In this document: in pieces, positions 6,222-16,900 of the stretch
Numbering within the stretch: the first letter of the stretch is position 1
How the letters are laid out: each line of letters begins with the position of its first letter
DNA from: JBCBSS01 sp039819065
GTDB taxonomy: Bacteria; Bacteroidota; Bacteroidia; Cytophagales; Cyclobacteriaceae
DNA length: 25,268 nt
Reading direction: 5' to 3'
Assembly (NCBI GenBank): GCA_039819065.1
Contig: JBCBSS010000120.1
Span: 1-25,268, forward strand
Translations under genes and position numbers: made by a program
Notes under the pieces: model-generated
The model's database searches: none
Seen by the model: only the letters and a program-made list of their open reading frames with translations
What the model was told of the DNA's origin: nothing

Positions 6222-7892
6222 CTAACGTAGTCTTCTCGGTAGCTTCACTCCTTTTGGCAACGGCTGGCCGTTTAAGTTTAGCCTTTGCTTCTTGCGTTTC
6301 TTGGACAAGTCGAGCTCAAAGCCCAAGCGGATGTTGAATTTCCTTGGGTAGGGGCTGTTATCGTCGTGGTTAAAGTTGTAGAGCAATTGTGCGTTACCTT
6401 TGATATTGGGAGAAAAGCTGTAGCGTTTTACGATACCACCATATAGGCCACTCGTCCAAGCCCTGTGGGTTTCCCCGGATTGGGTGCGGGGTACATTGGT
6501 GCGGATATAGTCACCTCCTGCTAGTAGTGAAAAGCTCTTGAATACTCTGTAAGTGGAATAAAAACGGCCTCCATGGGTAGGCATTTTTCCAGACAGGGCA
6601 AACTCATCTTGCTTGAACTCGAAGCGGTAAACATAGCTTCCATAGATCGACCAGCGGTCGTTCATTCGATAGCCAAGGGTCGGGGCAAAATCAATGAATG
6701 GATTGCCTGATCGGGCGATTTCCAGATCAAGGCCAGGCCTTAGGCGTTCTTTTAGGGGCTTGCCCTTGAGTGGGTTGGTTTTCTTTAATAGGGTATCTTC
6801 CAAACTCTGTATTTCACCATACTTCTTTTTGTAGGCGGCTAACCTCTTTTGCGCTGCTTCCAGTTTGGATTGGTAGTCAATGTTTTTAGGCAGGTGGTTG
6901 ATGGCCAGGTGCTTGGATTTCTCTTTGATGCGTTGGATAACCATTTCTTTGTTTTGGTACTGCTCAGCATCTTTGAGGAATTTACCATGTTGTTCTTTGA
7001 GTTGGTTGAACTCAGCCGTTTCCTCATTCAGCATATTTAACTCACTGCGTTTGAGGGCTTCTTCTTCCGCTTTCTTTTCCAGATCTTCTACATCCCCTGC
7101 TTTGGCTTTGGCAATGGCTTGGTTGTACTCATCTACCTCTACCCCTACTTCCTTCACCTTGCCTAGTTCATCGGTTACACCTTTGACCTCATCTGAGCTT
7201 TTTACCTTTTCAATCTCTTCCTGGGGCACACTTTTGATACGGTCTGCTTCGGATTTGATTTGGTTGAGCTTTTCATTGCCTTCCAGTGGGTTTTCGATGT
7301 TGCTATCAATTCCCACATCTTTCAGGCCTTTTAGTTCTAAGTTGTCCAAACCGGTCGGTTTGTCGATGTTGAGTTGCTCCCCTAGATCTGGAAGATCAAC
7401 ACTGCTGTCCGGCAATCTTGCATCTGGGAGGTTGACATTGTCTAAACCCAAACTATCTGCTCCATTGAGTTTAGCGGTCAGTTTGGTTTTCCAATCTTGG
7501 AGCTTTTGCTCGGCCTTTTGATTCAGCTCACTGATCTTATTCTCCAGTTGGCTGTTCAGGCTATCGACTTTTGCCACATACTTTTCATGGGGCAGGTTCA
7601 GCATTTTGATGCTGTCCAGTTTTTGCTGGGTGGCTTGTTTGAGTGAGTCGATTTTCTCATTTCTGACCTTCAGTTCACTGATACTATCCAGTTGATAGGT
7701 AAGTAAAGCATTGGCGGAGTCGACCTGCCCGAGGGCTTGGTCGACCACACCAATACTATCTGGATTTATCTTGATTTGCATACTGTCCAGCCGTTGCTTC
7801 GCCCGGCTCGCTAGGCTATCAACCGCTTGTCTATCCTGACTATAAGCCAGGGTAGACAAGAGGAGCAGTATGAGGATGAGGATTTGTTTCAA
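6222..7892 (-). CDS. Gene D: exported coiled-coil protein with C-terminal outer-membrane barrel-like domain
   Basis: The 556-residue protein starts with a Sec signal peptide, cleaved probably after AYS at about 18. Residues about 20-375 are charged, with many DSL/heptad-like units (VDSLASRAKQ, LDSIKML, VDSLNSQL), and should form long coiled coils. Residues about 382-556 contain alternating aromatic strands (FIDFAPTLGYRMNDRWSIYG, FYSTYRVF, LLAGGDYIRT, FNIRLGFELDL) like a small outer-membrane beta-barrel. The tail is basic (KKRKKQR). The start is a TTG at 7892-7890, chosen because the signal peptide follows at once and no closer ATG exists. It lies 64 bp after gene C in the same direction and probably shares its transcript. 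Similar coiled-coil plus barrel proteins accompany large Rhs or adhesin genes in Cytophagales (from memory). Inferred role: envelope partner or anchor of the A-B-C proteins. It does not look like PorP/SprF. Confidence 0.85.
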   Translation of the reverse strand: MKQILILILLLLSTLAYSQDRQAVDSLASRAKQRLDSMQIKINPDSIGVVDQALGQVDSANALLTYQLDSISELKVRNEKIDSLKQATQQKLDSIKMLNLPHEKYVAKVDSLNSQLENKISELNQKAEQKLQDWKTKLTAKLNGADSLGLDNVNLPDARLPDSSVDLPDLGEQLNIDKPTGLDNLELKGLKDVGIDSNIENPLEGNEKLNQIKSEADRIKSVPQEEIEKVKSSDEVKGVTDELGKVKEVGVEVDEYNQAIAKAKAGDVEDLEKKAEEEALKRSELNMLNEETAEFNQLKEQHGKFLKDAEQYQNKEMVIQRIKEKSKHLAINHLPKNIDYQSKLEAAQKRLAAYKKKYGEIQSLEDTLLKKTNPLKGKPLKERLRPGLDLEIARSGNPFIDFAPTLGYRMNDRWSIYGSYVYRFEFKQDEFALSGKMPTHGGRFYSTYRVFKSFSLLAGGDYIRTNVPRTQSGETHRAWTSGLYGGIVKRYSFSPNIKGNAQLLYNFNHDDNSPYPRKFNIRLGFELDLSKKRKKQRLNLNGQPLPKGVKLPRRLR

Positions 7893-7920
7893 GCTTTATA
7901 GTTTATCAGTTCGACTTAGC

Positions 7921-7945
7921 TGGCACAAGCGAGACGCTTGCGCCA
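7921..7945. repeat. 11-bp stem palindrome in the C-D spacer
   Basis: On the minus strand TGGCGCAAGCG pairs with CGCTTGTGCCA around a TCT loop, with one G-U pair. It lies between the stop of gene C (7957) and the TTG start of gene D (7892). No T-run follows on the minus strand, so it is unlikely to be a full terminator. It could protect the C message, attenuate D, or be a REP-like unit; similar GGCGCAAGCG palindromes are, as I recall, repeated in Bacteroidota genomes. Confidence 0.7.
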
Positions 7946-7956
7946 GGTAGAGGGTA

Positions 7957-10900
7957 TTACTTCTTAGGTACAAAAAACCCAGGAGGTGGAGCAACCCTTG
8001 TAGCATCTTGTTCTGGGATATAATTTTCTTCTGGTACTAATACTTCCCATATAGCGTACATTGGGATATAACTGAAGTTCGTCGGTACTTGTCCGTATCG
8101 CCTTCTTGCATGTTCCGGAATTTGGTCCTTGTTAGGAGCATCTTCGAGAGTACCATGCCCTAAATGATTCATGAATCGAGTAAACTCCTCTATAAAATCA
8201 CCATCAATATTATCTCCAAAAAGCGCTCCTTGAAGATTTGATTGAAGGTCTTCATAAGAGTATGCCGATCCATGATTCGCCTTTAGTTGGCCTTTCTCGA
8301 CATTCTCTCCTCTGAATAAAACCAAATCTACTGGAACGCCTAATTCCGCAGCACCTGCAGCCGCAAAAAAGTGTTTCATATCAAGCCAACCCGCTGCCTT
8401 CGTATATATAAAAGCATTAAAGTTCAGCCGTGGGTTATTGCTATCTTTACTTGTGTGACTATTTCCAGCAAACAAGGCCTTGGCATCATCTATACTATTG
8501 ACACCATTACGTCGAAACAGATTTAACAACCCATTTAAGGTATATATTTGAGGAAGTATTGGTTCTCTGCCTCCTTCATCAACAAATGTTAGTGGGTTAT
8601 TAGCGAATCCAACAAAAGGTGAGAAACCAACTCTGAGAGGGTCAACAGATAGCCATCTTCCTACAACAGGATCATACATCCTAGCCTCAAAACTATTCCA
8701 CTCCGTTTCTCCGTCTTCTTCAGAAAACTCTCCCTGGAAGCCATAGCGGTAGTATTGGCCGAAGGTTATTTGGTTTTGCGCTTCAGAAGTTAGGTCTATA
8801 GCTTCAATAGGATTTTTAGCCGCGAGCCCATTTATCTCTCCTGATGTCAAAGCACGATTAAAGATCAAGACATCATCGAAAACAGCATTGCTGTAATGCC
8901 CAGAGGCTAATCGGCCGACGTATACTGGTAGACCCACATCATTAATGGTTACATCGCCCACCTCTAAACTTCCTTGGGAGACACCATCCACATATAGATG
9001 TAACATACCATCCTTCCTCTGACCTAGTACATGGTTCCACTGACCGACAGTAAGTGGTTGAGTAGAAGTGATGACATACTTGTCATTACCACTTTCGATG
9101 GCAAAATTAGGTGTATCACTGTTCTCATTGCCTATACTAAGATTCCACTCATTGGTACCGGGGGCTCCTCCTGAGTTCCATTTACCCACGCCTCCAAGAT
9201 TACTGAAACTGACTGAAGATTCTCTCTTCTTCACCCAAAAAGATACAGCAAAATCTTGGCTGCCAAAATCGAAATGGGATGCATCAGCAATGGTTAAGTA
9301 ATCATCAATTCCATCTAGTTCGTAAGCGTCGTAGCGGTTACCGTTGATATCATCATCTGATGATCCTCCATTAGCAGTTATTGGTGCATTAGTACCACTT
9401 AGGTCATTAAGATCACCTTGCCATGAGTTGAATTCATACCGTGCGATAATGTTATCAGCAAGTCTCGAACCACTATTTTCAGTATCAACGGGAGTAATAG
9501 GCTCAAAATAACTGTTAGGTGTATTATACCTTCTGGCCACTGATCCAAACGGGTAATAGTCAGTTGATTGGGTGACTATTCCTCTTGTTAGATTTACTGT
9601 CAGGTCGTCAAACCATACTCTGGTGTCCTGTGATTCGTTGCTCACCCAAACGAACAGGTAGCCGTCTTGCTCTATTTTAATATCTTGATCGTACCCAATT
9701 TCCTCATGATCGGGTGATGCCGTTACATAAATAGCATCTGTGGTAACCCTTTTAGCTCTTGCTTCTACCAACTCAAAATCATCGTCAAACAAGGCATAGT
9801 TAAGGTATGCATGAGGTACCGTATTTCCTGCATCAGGTCCACTCAGGACAATACCAGTAAATGCATCTGCGATCATGTCATTGGCTAGTGGCAGACCTTC
9901 GGCGGTTAATACAGTTGAGAATGTGGATGAGAGTTGCCCAATGATAGTAGCCAGCGCCATGTCCCGGTTATAGGACGCCGCGTTATCCTCATATTGTGCC
10001 CAAACCCTAGGGTTGAATTTATCACTGGCACTTACCTTCAAGCCAATGGATGGTCCTATCTCTTGGGTAGGGGTAGTTTGCGTACCTCCCCAATAGAGAT
10101 ATGAAGAGTAAGAAGCATCTGTGAATGGGGTGTGGTTGTGCGCTGCATCATCAACTGCAGTTTCGAAAAGATTTTCAAAATACTGCATTTCTTCTACCCG
10201 GGGATTAGATATCTTTTCCTCGCCCGTGTCCTCCATGGTAGCAGCAAAAGCAGTTACCTGGCGTTTCACCACCGCTCTCACATTACCGAGGTGATCTGTC
10301 AACTCATAAGCAGTCGTACCATCTTGTTGTGGGTAATATACACCAATCTTGCCTGAGCCATAAATTGGAATTTCCGTCTTAACACCAACCTGACCTTGGT
10401 CATCCCCTTGCCGTTCGTAAATACTCAATAGATTACCAGAGGCATCTCGCAGATACCAGGTTTCCTTTTTGGTATCCTCCACACGCTTGCATAACCTAAA
10501 ACCGCGGTCATCATAGGCATAACTGATTTCTTTGAAATCGTCATCAAAATCATATGTACCGGTCGATTCGTTAAAGGTAGCTTGGGAATAGATTGCTACT
10601 ACTTTACCTGACACATCGTATTCAACGTATTTGTCTTCACCTTCTTCAACATCTTCGAAATCCAATTGGCCAATTTTATTATAATGATATGAGGCATGAC
10701 CAGCTATGCCTTCCAACTGGTTATTTTTAGTAGCCAATGGGTCTCTTGCGTTATAATCGTAGGCAAAGTCATGCTTTTGATCACCCTTTCCATCATACCT
10801 TCTCAAAGACTGGATGTTGCCATTAGGGTCGTAAGTCAGGTTGTTCAACCGGTATTTGTTATTGGCCACTCCGACACCTGATACCGTACGTTCGCCCCAG

Positions 10901-13900
10901 AGCGCTTCTGTAATTTGATATTTTTCATCGTAATCGAACAAATAGGTTCCCCAGCCATCATCCTCAAAATCCGTTTCAATTACACCTTCTGGCCTATCCG
11001 TGCGCCATTGCATAGAGGTAATGGTACCATCATAAAGACCTGCAGCTTGATAATCAGCTCTAACTGGATCGTTAATTTTTTCTACTTCAAAAATGGATGA
11101 GTAGAGTGTCATATTAATGATCCAATTGTTAGTCATCTCACACCGATACTTCCTTCCCACGAAAGTGTCATCGATACTGCCTAGGCCTAGATTAATATCA
11201 TTTTTGCCGACAATATCCTGCCACTCTCCATTCTGGTCAAGTTCCTGCCACTGGTAATTAGTATGTTCTCCTCCTCCTCGGTCGTTTTCTACAAGCGCAT
11301 TATCAGCTGTAGGAGATACCTTAATGACACGATCTGGTGATTTCATGATTCCTATACTCAGGTCTTGAAAATCATGAGAATTGGGCTGACTCGTTGGTCC
11401 ATTTAAGTTTTGCTCCATGCTGGAAAATGTCAGCATGTTGTGAGAAACAAATAAGCTTAGTGAAGGAGCTCTTTCCTTCAGGTTTGGTAAATAATTAAAA
11501 TCATTGAACTGTAAAGCCGCAAATGTTAAATTGGGTAAAATAGTCAATGACTCTGGTAATGGTCCGGAAAACCTGGAATTAGACAAGATAAGGGTCTCCA
11601 AATCTTTAAGATTACCAATATCCTCAGAAACCTCTCCGGTAAAACCTACACCACCTAATACCAAAGTAGTCAGATCCGTCAATGACCATAAGACATCTGG
11701 AATCTGAACCGAAGCTCCAGAGAATATATTTAGTTGGAAATGACGCACCTGTTTTAACTGACATATCGCGTCTGTTATTTCTCTATCTACCCCTTCTTCG
11801 ATTGCTATCCTTACATAATTCAGTGCTTTCAATTCACCAATAGCCGGCGGGACATTACCTTTGACATTAATGCCGTGTAATTGCAAGCGAGATATGTTGC
11901 CATCCTTAGTGCTGACTCCATGCCAACCTGATACCTGACTGATCGAGGTAATGGCATCCCAACTAGCATCGTCCGAAGGCCATCCGGAATTATTGGTCCA
12001 ATTGACACCTCCAAGGTTTTCATAAATATCACGTAAAGCCTGAATTTCAAGTTGGTCAGGTACATCAAGTGGCTCTGTTTCAATATAAGAAGGCGAAATG
12101 TAAGCCCAATCAGAACTTCCGGCCAGATTTACAGCACGAATACGGTAATAATACCTTCCTCCGTTTAAGTTTAGATCCGACCAGCTTATTTCTTCAGGAA
12201 GAGCACTATGAACTAGTCTATAGCCTCTGGCAACACTGGATGACAGGGACCTTTCTATTTCATAAGATGTAGCATTGTCAACTTCAATCCAACTTAAATC
12301 TATCTGATCTGTGCCATTGGCAACGGCAATGAAGTTAGGAGGAGAAGCAGGTGGCCCTTCGGTATAACTCATCTCAATGGCATTTAAATAACCGAAATTG
12401 CCATTGGGTCCATTACTTACTTTGATAATAATTTTACCATCCGTCAAAGGCTGTACGCTTGACAGCTGTACTAACTGATTAGGGTTATTTTCAAAATTAG
12501 CTTCAACACTTTCTCCATTAGACTCAAATACTGTGTTTGATGTTCCGAGTTGGGTTCCTTTGTTATTGTCATAACTACTCATGAATCTGAAATTGTAAGT
12601 CAGGCCAGGGTTCAAGCCTGAAAATTCAACTTCTGCCTCCCCGTCTCTCACCCTAAAAAAGGAGCGCATGACATTGTCCGGGAATAATCCTGGTACTACA
12701 CCTTCGTTATTACTCCTAGCATCCCAAGTAGTGAGCATAGACATTTTTATGCCAGTCGATTGCCCTTGATCGTCTAAGAGCATCTCGATCTCTCCGAATT
12801 CGTCATGCCTGGTAGACAAATTATTCCAAGGAGCTGCTTGATTAGTACTACCACTCGCATTAATATTGATCAATACCGTGCGTGAATCAGCATTGGCATC
12901 CGCCCCATTACAATCCTGATCTATACCATCATTCGGAATGTCGAATGTACCAGGTCGAATAGTTGGGTCCGCATCATTACAATCTCCATCGACTTCATTG
13001 TAACCATCGCCATCATTGTCAATACTGGCAGTCAGAACATCAGTACTTGTATAACCTGAAAACAGGCCAGCAGGCCCCTTAGCTCTTATCTGATAATCAT
13101 AACGCGTATTTTCCAGTGCTGTAAAATCCACAAAACTTGTTGCGTTTTCATCTGTGGTTACCAAGCGTGTAAAGTTGTCAGCATCGGCAATCGATCGGTA
13201 AACCTCAAAGCCTTCTTCATTGTCAGATAAATCGATCCATGTTAGTGTTACTTCTGAACCTAAAGAGCCATCTGCCATAAAGTTGGCTGGGGTTACCGGA
13301 GCAGTTGGTGGTAGAGGGTCGGTAGTAACACTTACTTCTTCGGTAAATGCGGAAGCACCGACAGCATTGGTGGCTTTGACCATATAGTAATAAGTGGTAC
13401 TGAAATCCATTGCACCGCCCTCATCATAGGTAGTGACGCCGGCTTGAGTATCTGTCACCATTTCAAAGCCTGAACCAGACGTAGTCGAACGCCAGACTTC
13501 GTAATTCTCCGCATATCGCATGTTATCCCAGCTTAAGTCAATGTACAGACCATCCGTAAGATTTACCGTCAGACCAGTTGGAGTCTCAGGTGCCGTGATA
13601 TAATATTCAATTCTTATGGCATTCAAATAACCATAATCATCGTTGTCTCCTTTTCTAACCAATAGCAAGACTTCACCACTAGCATTGGGCACTACGTTGG
13701 TCAATTCCACATACAGATCCAGGTTATTAACAAAATCGGCAGTTACCGTTTGGCCATTGATCTCAAAAATGGTATTAGAAGTCTCCACTCCTGTTCCGTG
13801 TAGGACATTGTCAAAACTACTTAGCATCTTGAACGTGTAGGTCTTGGTTACATCCAGGCCTGTAAAACGAATCTCTTCGATATCAGTACTCACTCTGAAG

Positions 13901-16900
13901 TGACTTCTGTGAAGCTCAGGGTGGTTGGCTCCTCTGGCCATGCCTTGATTGGGGCTTGCGTCCCATGCTGTCAGCATCTCCATGCTAATACGAGTATCAA
14001 AAGCAGTTTCAAATAATGGGCTAATGCTTCCCATAGCGTCATGACCGGCCGTAAGGTTGTTCCACACCGTCTCATTGCTGACCCTACTATTGATATTAAT
14101 CCAAATTTCCCTGCTTTCTGACAATGCGGCATCGAGCCCATTACAGTCCTGATCAATTCCATCTCCCGGAATATCCACAGCTCCTGGATTAATATTAGGA
14201 TCACTATCATTACAATCTCCCCCTGCTTCGCTAAAACCATCACCATCGTTGTCAAAACTAACCGTGGTTACGCCTACCACTACTTCCGAGATAGGGTTTG
14301 CAGTAGCAACTGCCTTAATCTCATATTGATAATTGCCATTCTCAAATACCTCATTGTCGTCAATGAATGAAGTTGAATTTTGGGGCACAGTTCCTACCAG
14401 CGTAGGTGTACCGCCTGAAGCCGACCTTCTGATTTCAAAACCTGATTCATCAGTCCATTGATCAACCCAACTTAGCACCACTGATGTTCCGTTAGAAGCA
14501 TCAGCTGTGATCAATGCCACATCATCTACACAAATTGAAAAAGTACCTTTAAAAGCTTGATCTGTTTCATAGTTATCAACGCTAATATAATACCAAGCTC
14601 CTGTCGTCAGGGCGTTATTGGTAGTGCGCACATTACCGTCCGCAGCTTTGTTACAAGATATTTCGGTAAAATCACTATCCCATAGGGTCAGATTGGCTTT
14701 ACTCAAAGAACCTGAGGCTCCGCTTGAAGAAAGATCAATAGTAACCTCGTTGGTTGTAGCTTGAAATTTGAACCATACATTAGAATTAGGAGATTGACCG
14801 TTGCAAGAGGTTGCCAATCCATCGCCTGACATTCCCATTGTGGTATAGGCATCGGCAACAGAACATAGATTCGAACCATGAACCAACGTAATGGCCCCGG
14901 CTATATCATCATAAGTAGCTGCATCTGTTGTTACACTTACTTCATTCGTATAATCCGATTCGTTTTGTCCATCTGTTGCTCTTACTTGATAATAATACGT
15001 AGTGGAAGGTTCTACGGCGATGTCCATAAATTGAGTAATATCTGCTCCTATAGTAATGAATGGAATACTGATATCATTTGCACTGGTACTTCTTCGAATC
15101 TCAAAGCCTGTCTCATTATTAGAGTTATCCGTCCAGCTCAATTCAACCCGCCCTAGTGTCATTACTGCCCTAAGCCCTGAAGGTGCATTGATTTGTGCGC
15201 TTGACTTTTCTACCACTTCCAATACATTCATATACCCAAAATTGGAGCCTGCCTCTACGCCAAAGTCAAGGATGATCTCATTGTTGGTATCTGGTTGTAT
15301 GTCTGCAAAGCTGATGGTGTTGGTAGTGTTGTTTTGTCCGTCTAATGTTTGAGTAACTCCATTTATGGTGTAGGTTCCTACTCTGCCTGCCGAGGTGGCA
15401 TTACGGCTACCGAAGATGGTTAAGGTGTAGGTTTTGGTGTTGTCTAAGCCGGTAAGCTTATACGTACCTCCTGCACCATGTGAGAAGTAACTGTCTGAAT
15501 TGGCTGTACTTGGATATCCTAAGGCATTCGTGGGACCATTACTATTAAATCCATTTCCATATCCATTGGATGCATCGCTAACAACTTCGAAAGCTATAGT
15601 GCTATTTCCTCCCTGGGCATCGATCAGGTCTGTTACTATGTTCCCTGCTCTTTGGGGCCCGCCCATATTATTCCAGTTCCCTGATGTCAAACTGGTAGAG
15701 TTACCAAGGTCAATCAGGAAGGTACGTTCTTGTCCCGGTCCTGGGTCAGTGTCTTCGATGGTGGCACTGGATTCTGTAGTATGATCTGAGAATAAGCTGT
15801 TCGTTACATCTACTGCTCTTACTCTGTAATAGTAGGTCTCTGGTGATAGTCCTGTATCCGCATATGTGGTTGCATCTGATGCTGTAGTATGAATCAGTTC
15901 ATAATTACTATTCGACCCTATTGATCTTTCTATCTCAAAGCCTGTTTCGTTATCTGAGTTATCGGTCCAGGTTAGTGTAATCTCATCTGATGAGGTGGTG
16001 GTAGCTACTAATGCTGATGGGGCGTTAGGTGCTGTAGGTCCTGTTGATCCTACTGTCTCCACTATCATGGCATTCAAATAGGCGATGGAACTTCCGCTAG
16101 GTAGATTGACGGATATTTCTATGGTGCCATCTGCATTGGGGCTTATGTTATCAATACTTACTGTATTGTTGGTATTGCCTGAGGCATTCAGTTCTACTGT
16201 TGTACTGCCTATCACGAACGCTGCTGTGCGATTTCCTGTATGGTCTCTACTACTAAAGAATGTGAAGTTGTATTGCTTGCTTACATCCAGGTTACTCAAC
16301 TGCATCTTCTCATTCCCCCGGTCTGTCCAAATGTATGATTCTGTCACATCTTGCGGGTAGATCCCGGTGGTCATCCCTCCTGTCTCTTTGGTACCATTCC
16401 AGTTGGTGGTCAGTGTAATATCTATGCCTGTAGCTGTACCTTGATCATCCGCGAGGTTAGCCATAGACATACCATTATTACCGTTACTGGCAAAGTGGTT
16501 CCAGTCGGATGAGGTGCCAAATCCGGTTTTGGTAAAGTTGACATAAATGCCTGATGTTGATGTTGGTGGTGGTGTTACATCATCTGTGGTAGCACTCACT
16601 TCTGCTGTTTGGCCTGAACTACCCGCTGCATTGATCGCTTCGATCTTGTAGAAGTAGGTAGTGTTGGCGGTCAGTTCTTGATCAGTATAGGTAGTGCTAT
16701 TGATCTCTATGTTGGATGCCAGCACTGTAAAGCCTGTACCTGAGGTAGTAGACCTTGATATCGTGTAACCCTCGTCTGTCGCTACATCGTCCCAGTTTAA
16801 GGTGATCCGGTCTGTGCCGGCTGCTGTAGCAGTTAGGTTGGTGGGTATCGATGGTACTACTGTATGACCTGTAGTGGCACTCGCTTCTACCGTTTGGCCT

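Noticed and set aside
6880..7521. 213-codon + strand open frame inside gene D
   Set aside because: It is a Ser-rich shadow of the coiled-coil coding strand. Gene D has the signal peptide and plausible composition.
6222..7892. Gene D considered as PorP/SprF, the usual partner of giant type IX adhesins
   Set aside because: It is dominated by coiled coil, the barrel-like part is only about 170 residues and the typical PorP/SprF pattern is not visible.
7957..8562. Naming the C-terminal domain of C as a specific nuclease, deaminase or ADP-ribosyltransferase
   Set aside because: No HNH, HxE deaminase or R-S-E type motif set can be recognised by eye, so no specific activity is claimed.
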